Positions 19,545 through 28,393 of a stretch of DNA of 64,000 nucleotides are shown here, in pieces. A program made the position numbers and the translations under genes. The notes beneath the pieces were generated by a model. That model saw only the letters and a program-made list of their open reading frames with translations. It had not been told where the DNA came from and ran no database searches. Every line of letters starts with the position of its first letter. Within the stretch, counting starts at the first letter, position 1. Origin of the DNA: Paludibacteraceae bacterium (lineage in GTDB: Bacteria > Bacteroidota > Bacteroidia > Bacteroidales > Paludibacteraceae); the NCBI GenBank assembly GCA_016297215.1, contig JAEDGZ010000004.1, forward strand, positions 1-64,000, in the 5' to 3' direction.

Positions 19545-21268
19545 GATATTCTCTACGCTTGTCTGCTCTAATCAGTATATGTTTGCTCGGAGTAGCATAT
19601 GGTTTTTGTTCCCCGAAGGAGACACTTCCGGGTGCGCAGGCGTCTCCGCCTGCTGAAAAGGAGGTGCGGTCTCCAGGCCGCACCATAGATACTGGGGACG
19701 CGAGCGTCTCGCCCGCGATAAAGTCCTCGCCTACAGAAAAGAGGGTGCATGAGGAAGACCACCACTATCTGACAACAGAATTAGGGATAGGTTATTCTTC
19801 CATGCTGACCAATTATCCCCTTGTATCGAAATGTCCGGGTTCGGCAGGCGGACATTTGCAAGTGGGTTACGAGTGGCAACGCAGACAGTTCCTGCTCCAT
19901 ACGGGTTTGGAGTTTGTGCTTCTGAATGGAAAGACTCGGCTACAGCCCTTTGCCTTGCAGACACCTTATGTGGAGAGCGGGGTAGAGATGGTGGAGAACT
20001 TCCACTTCCTTGATTTCACGGAGCGACAGGCAGTAGGTCAATTATCCATCCCTGTTATGGCGGGAGGGATGTTCCAAGACAGATACTATTTCTTGGCTGG
20101 TGTGAAGATAGGTATGCCTATCTATACCCATACCAAAACAACCACCACGCTGCGAACCACCTTGTTTGACCCTTCGCTTATCGGAGAACTGGGTGAACAG
20201 GGAGATATCCCCGCGCATAATCTATGGACGAGCAGCGAGTTCGCCGAAGCCTCGCCCGCGGGACGGGTGAATGTGCAGGCATCGGCAGAGGTAGGTATCT
20301 CCATTAACGGATTCCTGCCTAAGAAGAAAGCCTCCAAGCGTCCTGCGCTCGGACAGGCAAGAGGAAAGAAAAAGAAACAACCCCTGCCGTACTATTTCCG
20401 TGTAGCGTTGTTCTGCGACTATGGGCTGACGAACGTATTAGCAGCAGCCAAGAGTATGACAGATGTACACACGTTGCAAGGTGAACATTTATATCCTGCG
20501 GCGGTGTCTGCACCACGCAATGTGCAACTGGGTACGCTGGCGGAGTGCAATGTGCGCTACAACTCCCTCTTGGTAGGTATGAAGTTTGCCGCATTGATAC
20601 AGATGAATAGGCCGAAGGTGGTAGAACCTCCGAAATCGTATCTTGATTTGCTCATTATAGATGCGCAAACGAATAAAACAATACCGGCAAAAATACAATT
20701 GTTTGACCTACAGACCAATCGCGAGACAATCCGCGATTCCAAAAACGGGAAGGCACATATCCGTACAAAGGTGGGGGCGTTTGACGTAACGGTTAGTGCA
20801 TTGGGGTATCTTCCGGAAACGCAACACTATGAGATAGCCCTTTTGGGTGATAATGCCAAACTGCAGTTCGCACTGCAGCCCATACAAGACAGTGTGGTGG
20901 AGGTTTCTCAACCCGTAGTGCCCGAAAAAGGGGTAATTGTGGTGCTACACAATTTGTATTTCGCCACCAACGCCACTACCATCCTTCCCCAATCGGAAGA
21001 AGCACTAAATGAATTGAGCAGAATGATGCAAGCACATCCAGAAATGCGCATCCGTATCGTAGGACACACGGATGATGTGGGCAGCGAGCAAGACAACATC
21101 GCGCTTTCGCTGGGACGCGCTGAGGCTGTAAAACGCGCATTGACGGAGCGCGGCGTGGAGGGAGTTCGTATTGAGACCGAAGGAAAAGGCGAGAGTGAAC
21201 CCATAGCCCCCAACGACTCAGAGGAGGGACGCGCGGAAAATAGGCGCGTAGAGTTTGTCGTGTTGTAA
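19541..21268 (+). CDS. Outer-membrane beta-barrel protein with OmpA-like domain
   Basis: A 575-residue envelope protein. A signal peptide (to about residue 22) precedes residues 30-65, which are encoded by three palindromic repeats in a row (PGAQASPPAE, a VRSPGRT segment, TGDASVSPA). A beta-barrel of about residues 70-350 follows and resembles the protein at 466-1389. Residues 366-450 form a carboxypeptidase-regulatory-like beta-sandwich. Residues about 465-575 are an OmpA/MotB peptidoglycan-binding domain with VGHTDDVGS and the conserved RAEAVKRAL and ENRRVEF motifs. It probably links the outer membrane to peptidoglycan. It is coupled by a 4-bp overlap to the C10 protease and ends the surface locus. 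Confidence 0.85.
   Translation: MRYSLRLSALISICLLGVAYGFCSPKETLPGAQASPPAEKEVRSPGRTIDTGDASVSPAIKSSPTEKRVHEEDHHYLTTELGIGYSSMLTNYPLVSKCPGSAGGHLQVGYEWQRRQFLLHTGLEFVLLNGKTRLQPFALQTPYVESGVEMVENFHFLDFTERQAVGQLSIPVMAGGMFQDRYYFLAGVKIGMPIYTHTKTTTTLRTTLFDPSLIGELGEQGDIPAHNLWTSSEFAEASPAGRVNVQASAEVGISINGFLPKKKASKRPALGQARGKKKKQPLPYYFRVALFCDYGLTNVLAAAKSMTDVHTLQGEHLYPAAVSAPRNVQLGTLAECNVRYNSLLVGMKFAALIQMNRPKVVEPPKSYLDLLIIDAQTNKTIPAKIQLFDLQTNRETIRDSKNGKAHIRTKVGAFDVTVSALGYLPETQHYEIALLGDNAKLQFALQPIQDSVVEVSQPVVPEKGVIVVLHNLYFATNATTILPQSEEALNELSRMMQAHPEMRIRIVGHTDDVGSEQDNIALSLGRAEAVKRALTERGVEGVRIETEGKGESEPIAPNDSEEGRAENRRVEFVVL
19628..19719 (+). repeat. Three palindromic repeats (A, C, B) in tandem inside a gene
   Basis: Type A at 19628-19656, type C (GGTGCGGTCTCCAGGCCGCA, 19663-19682 and two more bases) and type B at 19690-19719 lie end to end and in frame. 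A second type C copy is at 61728-61749. Confidence 0.85.
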
Positions 21269-21278
21269 CTATCTATAA

Positions 21279-21337
21279 GTCCCCTATAAGGGGGCTTTAG
21301 AGGGTCTTGCCCGAGTGTGCAGGCATCCTCGCCTGCT
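21279..21337 (+). repeat. CCCCTATAAGGGG hairpin plus degenerate type A palindrome
   Basis: A CCCCTATAAGGGGGC hairpin with the flank TTTAGAGGGTCTT is joined to a diverged type A palindrome (21308-21337). The same TTTAGAGGGTCT flank occurs at 50697-50708. Confidence 0.65.
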
Positions 21338-21370
21338 TTCAATGGTCAATGTTATGAAAATCAAATATAA

Positions 21371-21407
21371 GAGGCTGCCTAACATGATTTGTCAGGCAGC
21401 CTCTTTT
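21371..21407. terminator. Bidirectional terminator, shared hairpin family
   Basis: GAGGCTGCCT and AGGCAGCCTC form a perfect 10-bp stem (21371-21403) with T-runs readable from either side. It lies between convergent genes. Related hairpins are at 38006-38038 and 53820-53844. Confidence 0.8.
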
Positions 21408-21436
21408 ATATTACCTATTACTTATTACCTATTACT

Positions 21437-22117
21437 TTATTTGTTGTCCACCAACTTGTACCCCTTGCCGTGGACGCCGATGATGCGGTAGCCTGTTTCG
21501 TTGAGGAAACCGCGCAGGTGGTTGACATAGACAGAGAGGGAGCGGGAGGAGAAATAGTCTTCGGTCTTCCATAGTGCACTCAGTATCACATGGCGCTCCA
21601 CCAATTGGTTGAGGTTGCGGCAGAGCAGCAAGAGCAGGTCGCTCTCGCGCGAAGACATGTGCTTGCCGTCGAAGGTCTGGTGCACGGAGTCGAACACTCG
21701 CCCGTTGATGTCGAACACCGTCTCGGGCTTCGACTCGCCCGCGTGGTAACGGCGAAGGATGGCACGGATACGAAGGATGAGAATATCCATTGAGAAAGGC
21801 TTTGTAATATAGTCATCGCAGCCCAACTCAAAGGCACGAATAACATCATCTCGTCCCGAGCGCGTGCTGAGCACTACTATAGGTAGCGTGTTATTGCTAT
21901 CGCGCAGGGTCTTCATAATTTCAAAACCACTGCCATCCGCGAAACTCAACTCCATCAAACAGATGTCGTACTTCTTTCGTTTGATAGCATCTATCGTGGT
22001 TTCAGCATTGTTCGTTACATCCACGATGAAATTGATAGACCGCAGATAGTCTGCCAATACGGTACTCAAATTGATGTCGCCATCAGCAATCAATACGCTT
22101 GTTTGTGTCGGGTTCAT
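21437..22117 (-). CDS. RprY-like OmpR-family response regulator with altered receiver
   Basis: A 226-residue DNA-binding response regulator: receiver domain about residues 6-120 and winged-helix effector about 130-224 (RSLSVYVNHLR, VHGKGYKL). The overall pattern resembles Bacteroides RprY. The receiver is unusual. The phospho-acceptor position, normally Asp in a LLDLMLP-like context, is Glu56 in CLMELSF, and the N-terminal acidic pair reads ADGD. The conserved Thr/Ser (VVLST) and Lys (YITKPFS) remain. Asp-to-Glu at this site often mimics the phosphorylated state, so it may act without a kinase; no histidine kinase gene is adjacent. Target genes cannot be inferred. Confidence 0.85.
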   Translation of the reverse strand: MNPTQTSVLIADGDINLSTVLADYLRSINFIVDVTNNAETTIDAIKRKKYDICLMELSFADGSGFEIMKTLRDSNNTLPIVVLSTRSGRDDVIRAFELGCDDYITKPFSMDILILRIRAILRRYHAGESKPETVFDINGRVFDSVHQTFDGKHMSSRESDLLLLLCRNLNQLVERHVILSALWKTEDYFSSRSLSVYVNHLRGFLNETGYRIIGVHGKGYKLVDNK

Positions 22118-22244
22118 AGAATTTACGATTAAAATTTGTACGTTATTAGGGATCGCAAAAAGTATGCCAAACCCCTTTTGAAGCGCTAAAAACTATAAAA
22201 ATGCTAACAAAACTACCGAAAAGCGCAATTTCTACCCCGTTTTA

Positions 22245-22276
22245 TTTGGAGTTTCCAATAGTTTTTAGTAATTTTG
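22245..22276 (+). promoter_or_regulatory. Consensus promoter directly upstream of the asparaginase ATG
   Basis: TTTG (22245-22248), 20-nt spacer, TAATTTTG (22269-22276). The ATG at 22285 lies only 9 nt after the box, so the transcript should start at or within a few bases of the start codon. Confidence 0.8.
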
Positions 22277-22284
22277 CGGTCGAA

Positions 22285-23325
22285 ATGAAAAAAGAGTCAA
22301 AAGTCCTTGTCATATTAACAGGTGGAACTATCACGATGGTACGCGACCGCGAGTCGGGCGCGTTGTTGCCGGCGGATATGGAAACCTTCAAGGCATTTGT
22401 CCCCGAACTATTTACGAGCGATATCCATATCGATATGGAGGCGTTCACCCCCTTGCTCGATTCGTCGGATGTGAATCCCGAGAATTGGGCGCGCATGGCG
22501 CATGCCGTTTTCGACCACTATGCCGACTATGACGGTTTCGTCATCCTGCACGGTACGGACACCATGTCTTATTCCGCCTCCGCGCTGTCGTTCATGCTGG
22601 AGAACCTGAATAAACCTGTGGTCTTCACGGGCAGCCAGTTGCCCATCGGCACGCTGCGCTCCGATGCGAAAGAAAACCTGCTGACGGCGATAGAGATTGC
22701 TGCTGCCAAAGATGAAGACGGCAATGCCATCGTGCCGGAGGTAACGCTTTTCTTCGAGGATAAACTCTTCCGCGGCAATCGTACCACAAAGCGCAATGCT
22801 GAGCATTTCTCGGCGTTCAACTCCTACAACTATCCTCCGCTTGCCAAAGCAGGCGTGCACATCACCTACCAGCCCCATCTCATTCATTACAACAACCCCG
22901 TGCTTCCGCTTCGCCTGCGCGTGCAGACGGACCAAAACGTGGGGGTGCTCAAACTCTTCCCGGGTATCCAAGAGGCGTTTGTTCGGCAAGTGCTGAATGC
23001 CCCCGGGCTGCGAGGACTGGTATTGGAGACGTTCGGCGCAGGCAACGCTCCCTCGTCGGAGTGGCTCTATCAATTGCTGCACGATGCGGTGGAGCGCGGC
23101 ATCATCATCGTGAACAAGACCCAGTGCAACACAGGCTCCGTGGAGATGGGGCTCTACGCCGTATCCATGAACCTGCTCAAGGCGGGCGTCATCTCGGGTT
23201 ACGACATCACCACCGAGGCACTGCTGACCAAGATGATGTACCTGCTGGGCGAGAACCCAAACGACCCCAAGACCGTCAAAGAACTGCTGCAAAAAGACCT
23301 CTGCGGAGAAGTAACGATAGAGTAG
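22285..23325 (+). CDS. ansA: Type I L-asparaginase
   Basis: Hydrolyses asparagine to aspartate and ammonia, probably in the cytoplasm. The 346-residue length from ATG 22285 fits type I asparaginases. Visible motifs: ILTGGTITM with the catalytic Thr, ILHGTDTM with the second Thr-Asp pair, FTGSQLP and RSDAKENL. I prefer 22285 to the upstream in-frame ATG at 22201 because the extra 28 codons overlap a full promoter (22245-22276) and the conserved family starts near MKKESKVLVILTGG. This makes the mRNA leaderless or nearly so. No signal peptide is seen. Confidence 0.9.
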   Translation: MKKESKVLVILTGGTITMVRDRESGALLPADMETFKAFVPELFTSDIHIDMEAFTPLLDSSDVNPENWARMAHAVFDHYADYDGFVILHGTDTMSYSASALSFMLENLNKPVVFTGSQLPIGTLRSDAKENLLTAIEIAAAKDEDGNAIVPEVTLFFEDKLFRGNRTTKRNAEHFSAFNSYNYPPLAKAGVHITYQPHLIHYNNPVLPLRLRVQTDQNVGVLKLFPGIQEAFVRQVLNAPGLRGLVLETFGAGNAPSSEWLYQLLHDAVERGIIIVNKTQCNTGSVEMGLYAVSMNLLKAGVISGYDITTEALLTKMMYLLGENPNDPKTVKELLQKDLCGEVTIE

Positions 23326-23489
23326 TTTGGATGAAAGATGAAGGATAAAGGATAAAAGATTTATTACCTTCGTCTATGAGTTTTCAGAGTCAATACTATT
23401 TCGTCTTTAATCTTGTGTCCTTAATCCTTTATCCAAAGAAACTATTCAGTCTTTCATCCTTTATCCTGTATCCTTAATCCTACAAAGAT
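23326..23489 (+). repeat. Inverted GGATAAAGG / CCTTTATCC word arrays
   Basis: GGATGAAAGATGAAGG-type words follow the ansA stop, and TCTTTCATCCTTTATCC-type words precede the pepD start. GGATAAAGGATAAAAGA and TCTTTCATCCTTTATCC are complementary at 16 of 17 positions, so the gap can fold on itself. Confidence 0.8.
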
Positions 23490-24935
23490 ATGCAAAACTT
23501 ACAACCTACAGGTGTGTGGAGCGTATTCCACAGCCTGACCCAAATTCCTCGCCCCAGCGGCAAGAAAGACCAAGTGCATGATTTCCTGATGAACTACGGC
23601 AAGTCCCTCGGACTGGAGACCCTGACCGATGAGATAGGCAACGTACTGATTCGCAAGCCTGCCAGCCCGGGCATGGAGAACCACCCGGGCGTGATTCTGC
23701 AAGGGCACATGGATATGGTGCCGCAAAAGAACGGCGACAAGGTGTTCAACTTCGAGACCGACCCCATTGAGGCGTATGTGGAGGACAATGGCGAGTGGGT
23801 AACCGCCAACGGCACTACTCTCGGTGCGGACAACGGTATCGGCGTGGCGACGGCGCTGGCCATTCTTGCCGATAAGAGCGTGGTGCACCCGCCCTTGGAG
23901 GTGCTGGTAACCGTAGATGAGGAGACGGGCATGTACGGCGCGTTCGACCTCAAAGGCGGTTGGCTGCAAGGCAAGACCCTGCTCAACCTCGACTCCGAGT
24001 CGGAAGGCGAACTCTATGTGGGTTGCGCTGGCGGCGTGGACACCACCGCGACCTTCGACTACGAGCCTGTCCCCACCGAGGAAGGCGACATCGCGCTCAG
24101 AGTGTCGCTCAAGGGTTGCAAAGGCGGGCACTCCGGCTGCGACATCCATCTGCAGCGCGCCAATGCCATCAAGTTGCTCTTCCGCTTCCTCAAAGATGCG
24201 GTGGCTAACTACGAGGCGCGCCTCGCCACCGTTGAGGGCGGCAGCCTGCGCAACGCCATTCCCCGCGAGGCAAGTGCGGTCATCACCATACCCGCCGAGG
24301 GAAAAGATGAACTGCTGGATTTGGTAGCCGACTACGAGGACCTCTTCATCCGCGAGTTCGACGGCGTGGAGGACAACATCAGCCTCACTGCCGAGGAAGT
24401 GGCGTGCCCCGACCACGAGCTGCCGGAGGACGTACAGGACTTCCTTATCCACGCCATCACCCTCTGCCCCCACGGCGTCTATCGTATGATTCCAGAGATG
24501 CCCGACATCGTCGAGACCAGCAACAACTTCGCCATGGTCAATACCGAGGCGGGCAAAATCACCGTCTTCTGCCTCACCCGCTCGTCCGTAGAGTCGCGCA
24601 AAGAGGAGTTGCAGTCCGTCATCCAGTCGGCGTTCGCGCTGGCAGGCGCAGACGTGCAGTTCAGCGGCTCCTACCCGGGATGGAAACCCAATTTCCACGG
24701 GCATATCTTGGAGGTGATGAAGCAGGTTTATGAGCAGGAGTTCCATGCTGAGCCGCGTGTCATCACCATCCACGCAGGCTTGGAGTGTGGTATCATCGGG
24801 CGCAACTACCCGGGCATGGAGATGATTTCCTTCGGTCCCACCATCGAACACCCGCATAGCCCAGATGAGCGCGTGAACATCGCCACCGTGCAGAAGTTCT
24901 ACCACTATCTCTTGGCAACACTCAAAGCATTGTAA
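23490..24935 (+). CDS. pepD: Aminoacyl-histidine dipeptidase (M20C)
   Basis: A cytosolic non-specific metallodipeptidase of 481 residues, close to the usual PepD length. Metal-ligand motifs are present in order: LQGHMDMVP, LGADNGIGVA, the Glu-Glu of VDEETGMYG, NLDSE, and the late His in GPTIEHPHSPDE. A dimerisation domain with GGHSGCDIH lies in the middle. Splits dipeptides for amino acid uptake, in keeping with a peptide-fermenting lifestyle. rfbC begins 2 nt after its stop. Confidence 0.92.
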   Translation: MQNLQPTGVWSVFHSLTQIPRPSGKKDQVHDFLMNYGKSLGLETLTDEIGNVLIRKPASPGMENHPGVILQGHMDMVPQKNGDKVFNFETDPIEAYVEDNGEWVTANGTTLGADNGIGVATALAILADKSVVHPPLEVLVTVDEETGMYGAFDLKGGWLQGKTLLNLDSESEGELYVGCAGGVDTTATFDYEPVPTEEGDIALRVSLKGCKGGHSGCDIHLQRANAIKLLFRFLKDAVANYEARLATVEGGSLRNAIPREASAVITIPAEGKDELLDLVADYEDLFIREFDGVEDNISLTAEEVACPDHELPEDVQDFLIHAITLCPHGVYRMIPEMPDIVETSNNFAMVNTEAGKITVFCLTRSSVESRKEELQSVIQSAFALAGADVQFSGSYPGWKPNFHGHILEVMKQVYEQEFHAEPRVITIHAGLECGIIGRNYPGMEMISFGPTIEHPHSPDERVNIATVQKFYHYLLATLKAL

Positions 24936-24937
24936 AT

Positions 24938-25486
24938 ATGAACGTTATAAAAACACCCATTGAGGGTCTGCTCGTCATCGAGCCGCAGGTCTTCCACGAC
25001 GCACGCGGCTACTTCTGCGAGACCTACAACGAACAGCGCTACCGCGAGGCGGGTATCACGGCGCAGTTTGTGCAAGATAACCAGTCCTGCTCTTCCTACG
25101 GCGTGGTGCGCGGGCTGCATTTCCAGCGTCCGCCCTACACGCAGGCGAAGTTAGTCAGTTGCACCGTCGGCAAGGTGCTGGATGTGGCGGTCGATTTGCG
25201 CCACGACAGCCCCACTTACGGCAAGTGGTATGCTGTGGAACTCTCCGCGGATAACCATCGCCAATTCTTCATCCCGCGCGGTTTCGCGCACGGCTTCTCC
25301 GTACTGAGCGAAACGGCCGTCTTCACCTACAAGTGCGACAACCTCTACCATCCCGAGGCAGACGGCGGACTGCTCTTGAGCGACCCCGAACTGAATATCG
25401 ACTGGCAAGTCCCCGCCGAGAAGCGTATCTTGTCGGAGAAAGACCAAAAACACCCGTTGCTGAAAGACCTGCAAGTGATTTTTTGA
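24938..25486 (+). CDS. rfbC: dTDP-4-dehydrorhamnose 3,5-epimerase
   Basis: Third step of dTDP-L-rhamnose synthesis for surface polysaccharide. The length of 182 residues is typical. Conserved motifs: FHDARGYFCETYNE, VQDNQSCSSYGVVRGLHFQ with the catalytic His, FIPRGFAHGF and the Tyr/Asp-containing end of the cupin barrel (YKCDNLYHPEADGG). Starts 2 nt after pepD, so likely co-transcribed with it and with rfbD. rfbA and rfbB are not in the window. Confidence 0.93.
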   Translation: MNVIKTPIEGLLVIEPQVFHDARGYFCETYNEQRYREAGITAQFVQDNQSCSSYGVVRGLHFQRPPYTQAKLVSCTVGKVLDVAVDLRHDSPTYGKWYAVELSADNHRQFFIPRGFAHGFSVLSETAVFTYKCDNLYHPEADGGLLLSDPELNIDWQVPAEKRILSEKDQKHPLLKDLQVIF

Positions 25487-25558
25487 TATTTGAAAATTAT
25501 GTCCGGGTGCGCAGGCGTCCCCGCCTGCTAAAAGGTCAAATAGTAAATTGTCAAATAT
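25486..25558 (+). repeat. Composite element: type A palindrome plus TCAAAT tail
   Basis: A complete type A palindrome (25501-25530) is followed by GGTCAAATAGTAAATTGTCAAAT running into the rfbD ATG. ATATTTGA (25486-25493, from the last base of the rfbC stop) is complementary to TCAAATAT (25551-25558). The reverse complement of nearly the same unit precedes comEC at 44946-45014. Confidence 0.85.
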
Positions 25559-26417
25559 GAATATCTTGATTACCGGCGCAAACGGTCAGTTAGGAACCGA
25601 GATGCGCACTTTATCCGAGGCGCATCTCGCCCATACCTATTTCTTCACCGACGTGGCGGAACTCGACATCACCAACCGCGAGGCGGTGCATACTTTCGTG
25701 CGCGACCATGCCATCGACATGATTGTCAACTGCGCCGCCTACACCAACGTGGACAAGGCGGAGGAGGACGAACCCACCGCGTTGCGCATCAATGCCGATG
25801 CCGTGGAGAACCTTGCCACGGCAGGTGCCAAGGTCATCCATGTCAGCACCGACTACGTCTTCTCTGGCGAGGGCTGGATTCCCTGCCGCGAGAGCGATCC
25901 CGTAGCGCCGCGCACTGCCTACGGTCGTACCAAACTGGCGGGCGAAGAGCGACTGCTCGCGCATCGCCCCGACGCGGTCATACTCCGCACCGCATGGCTC
26001 TATTCGCCCTACGGCAACAACTTCGTGAAGACTATGATTCGCTTGGGATTGGAGCGCGACACCTTGGGCGTCGTCTTCGACCAAGTCGGCACGCCCACCT
26101 ACGCGGCAGACCTCGCGGCGGCTATCTTCACCGTTATTGAGGCACCTGACTGGCACCCTGGCATCTACCATTTCACCAACGAGGGCGTGTGCTCGTGGTT
26201 CGACTTCACCGTGGAGATACATCGTCAGTACAACCTCCTGCACGACAACGCCATCCGCTGCCAGGTGAACCCCATCCTCAGCACTGCCTACCAATACAAG
26301 ACCCCGCGACCGCACTACAGCGTGCTCGACAAGGCGAAGTATAAGGAGACCTTCGGTGTGCCCGTCCCCTACTGGACGGAAGCACTCCACCGTTGCCTGA
26401 AGGTCATGGAGTCTTGA
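25557..26417 (+). CDS. rfbD: dTDP-4-dehydrorhamnose reductase
   Basis: Final NAD(P)H-dependent step to dTDP-L-rhamnose. 286 residues from ATG 25557; an in-frame TTG 9 nt upstream lies in the repeat tail and is unlikely. Rossmann motif ITGANGQLG at the N-terminus, VNCAAYTNVDKAE, STDYVFSG and the catalytic YGRTKLAGE (Tyr-x3-Lys) are all present, as is RTAWLYSPYGNNFVKT. Follows rfbC after a repeat-filled 70-bp gap. Confidence 0.93.
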   Translation: MNILITGANGQLGTEMRTLSEAHLAHTYFFTDVAELDITNREAVHTFVRDHAIDMIVNCAAYTNVDKAEEDEPTALRINADAVENLATAGAKVIHVSTDYVFSGEGWIPCRESDPVAPRTAYGRTKLAGEERLLAHRPDAVILRTAWLYSPYGNNFVKTMIRLGLERDTLGVVFDQVGTPTYAADLAAAIFTVIEAPDWHPGIYHFTNEGVCSWFDFTVEIHRQYNLLHDNAIRCQVNPILSTAYQYKTPRPHYSVLDKAKYKETFGVPVPYWTEALHRCLKVMES

Positions 26418-26460
26418 TAGTTTCTATAGTAGCTATAGCCGCTATAGATACTATAGCCCT
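26418..26460 (+). repeat. CTATAG word array
   Basis: Five CTATAG-containing words (TTTCTATAGTAGCTATAGCC and so on) fill the gap before the next gene. CTATAG is self-complementary, so several hairpins are possible. Confidence 0.65.
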
Positions 26461-26474
26461 TAATAGTGTTTCCC

Positions 26475-27161
26475 ATGCAATCTATCCTTTCTTTCCTTTC
26501 TCAACTCGCAGTGCACAACGACCGCGAGTGGTTCAATGCCCAAAAGGCGGAGTACCAAGCCTGCCACAGCCGCTTCGTGGATTTCTCCACCGAGTTCATC
26601 CGTCGCCTCGGCGAGTATGACCCCGCCATCCGTGACCTGCAAGCCAAAGACTGTATCTGGCGTATCTACCGCGACACGCGTTTCTCCAAGGATAAGACTC
26701 CGTACAAGCAGTGGTTTGGGGTGTTTGTAGCCCCCAAGGGCGGGCGCAAGTCGCTGCGCGGTGGCTACTATGTGCATCTGCAACCCGAACATTGCCTTTT
26801 CGCCGGCGGGATATGGGACCCGTCCCCCGAACTGCTGAAAGCCCTGCGCAAGGAGATAGAGGCAAACTATGAAGAAGTTGAGGAGATTATGGCAAACCCA
26901 CATTTCGCGCGCTACTTCAAGGATTTTGATACCGACTATATGCTCAAGCGGGTGCCTGCCGGCTTTGACCCCGAATTCGTGCATGCCGATTGGCTCAAAC
27001 GCAAGAGTTTCACTTTCTCTTGCCCGCTGACCGATGCCGAAGTATGCGCACCCGATTTCACAGAGCGCGCCGTGGATATGGCAGTGGCTGCCAAACCCAT
27101 GAACGATTTTCTGAATTATACGTTTGAAGAATATGGCGAGTTCCCGTCTCGCCGTTGTTGA
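26475..27161 (+). CDS. DUF2461 domain protein
   Basis: A 228-residue cytoplasmic protein of the DUF2461 (TIGR02453) family. Family motifs seen: NDREWFNAQKAEY near the start, RIYRDTRFSKDKTPYKQWFG in the middle, GGYYVHLQP and the FAGGIWDPSP segment. The family has no established reaction that I know of. I chose ATG 26475; a GTG 9 nt upstream is the alternative. It follows rfbD on the same strand but a functional link is not evident. Confidence 0.85.
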   Translation: MQSILSFLSQLAVHNDREWFNAQKAEYQACHSRFVDFSTEFIRRLGEYDPAIRDLQAKDCIWRIYRDTRFSKDKTPYKQWFGVFVAPKGGRKSLRGGYYVHLQPEHCLFAGGIWDPSPELLKALRKEIEANYEEVEEIMANPHFARYFKDFDTDYMLKRVPAGFDPEFVHADWLKRKSFTFSCPLTDAEVCAPDFTERAVDMAVAAKPMNDFLNYTFEEYGEFPSRRC

Positions 27162-27172
27162 GAAAGCGCCTG

Positions 27173-28393
27173 CTACGATAGCATCATGACGGCGCGTTGG
27201 AGGGCGTGGATGAAGTCATCCACGTCTTTTTTGTCATTGTAGAGCCCGAACGACGCGCGCACCGTGCCCGGCACTTGCAGGTAGTCGATGAGCGGCTCCG
27301 CGCAGTGGTGCCCCGTGCGCACGGCTATACCCTGTCGGTCGAGCAAGGTGCCTACATCGAAGGGGTGCACCAGTCGCTTCCCCTCGCGGCTGTCGGCATA
27401 CACGTTGAACGAAACCACGCCCGCTTTCGGCTCGCCGGCAGCGTAAATCTTCACCTCCGGCAGCCTGCTTAGTTGCTCCTCACAGTAGCGCGTCAGATGC
27501 ATCTCATGCTCCATAATGCCTTGAATACCTTTGTCTTGAATATACTGCAACGCCACGGCGAAAGCATACGAACCGATGAAATTGGGGGTGCCTGCTTCGA
27601 ACTTGTAGGGCAAGACATTGTAGGTAGTGCCATCGAAGCGCACATGTTCTATCATCTCGCCGCCACCCTCGGCTGGGGGCAGTTGGTTGAGCCACTCTTC
27701 CTTGCCATAGAGCACGCCGAGCCCCGTAGGACCGTACATCTTGTGGGCAGAGCAAGCGAAGAAGTCGCAGTCGAGCGCTTGTAGGTCCATAGGCATGTGG
27801 GGCGCCGACTGTGCACCGTCGATACACACGGGCACACCATGCGCGTGGGCAATGCGGATAATCTCCTCCACGGGGTTGATAATCCCCAGCACGTTGCTCA
27901 CTTGCGCCACGGAGATGAGGCGGGTGCGCGGGGTAATCATCTGCTCCAAGCCGATGATATCCAATACCTCACCCTTCATAGGGAGCACTCGGAGGGTCGC
28001 TTTTTTCCGCCCGCAGAGCATCTGCCACGGCACGATATTGGAGTGGTGCTCCAGCGTGCTGACGATAATCTCGTCTCCCTCGTTCACAAATGCTTCGCCG
28101 AAGGAGAAAGCGAGCATGTTGAGGGCGTCCGTGGTGCCTTTGGTAAAGACGATTTCTTTGGCAGAGCGTGCATGAAAGAAGTCCGCCACCGCTTGGCGCG
28201 CCTGCTCGTGGTGCTCGGTCGCCACTTGACTCAGATGGTGCACGCCGCGGTGGATATTCGCATTCCAGTGGGTATAGGCTTCCATGATGGCGTCCAGCAC
28301 CACCTGCGGCTTCTGACTCGTCGCCGCATTATCCAGATATACCAAGCGCTTGCCGTACACCTGTTCGTTCAATATGGGAAAATCAGGGTTCAA
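27173..28393 (-). CDS. sufS: Cysteine desulfurase, SufS type
   Basis: PLP enzyme moving sulfur from cysteine to Fe-S cluster assembly. 406 residues. PLP lysine in SAHKMYGPTGLGVLYG; the active-site cysteine in RTGHHCAEPL; THWNANIHRGVH near residue 40 is typical. The start codon is TTG at 28393: the next upstream in-frame codons reach a stop after five codons without ATG or GTG, and the conserved N-terminus DFPIL begins at residue 4, a few residues shorter than usual. The upstream region is a GGTCAG word repeat, so the original start may have been lost. sufBCD are not nearby. Confidence 0.92.
   Translation of the reverse strand: MNPDFPILNEQVYGKRLVYLDNAATSQKPQVVLDAIMEAYTHWNANIHRGVHHLSQVATEHHEQARQAVADFFHARSAKEIVFTKGTTDALNMLAFSFGEAFVNEGDEIIVSTLEHHSNIVPWQMLCGRKKATLRVLPMKGEVLDIIGLEQMITPRTRLISVAQVSNVLGIINPVEEIIRIAHAHGVPVCIDGAQSAPHMPMDLQALDCDFFACSAHKMYGPTGLGVLYGKEEWLNQLPPAEGGGEMIEHVRFDGTTYNVLPYKFEAGTPNFIGSYAFAVALQYIQDKGIQGIMEHEMHLTRYCEEQLSRLPEVKIYAAGEPKAGVVSFNVYADSREGKRLVHPFDVGTLLDRQGIAVRTGHHCAEPLIDYLQVPGTVRASFGLYNDKKDVDDFIHALQRAVMMLS

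Noticed and set aside
23499..24905. Long antisense frame over pepD (likewise 33412-34704 over tgt, 34755-35915 over the permease, 38817-40349 over dcp and 62002-63198 over the MFS gene)
   Set aside because: Shadows of strongly recognised genes in GC-rich codon context; no family features of their own.
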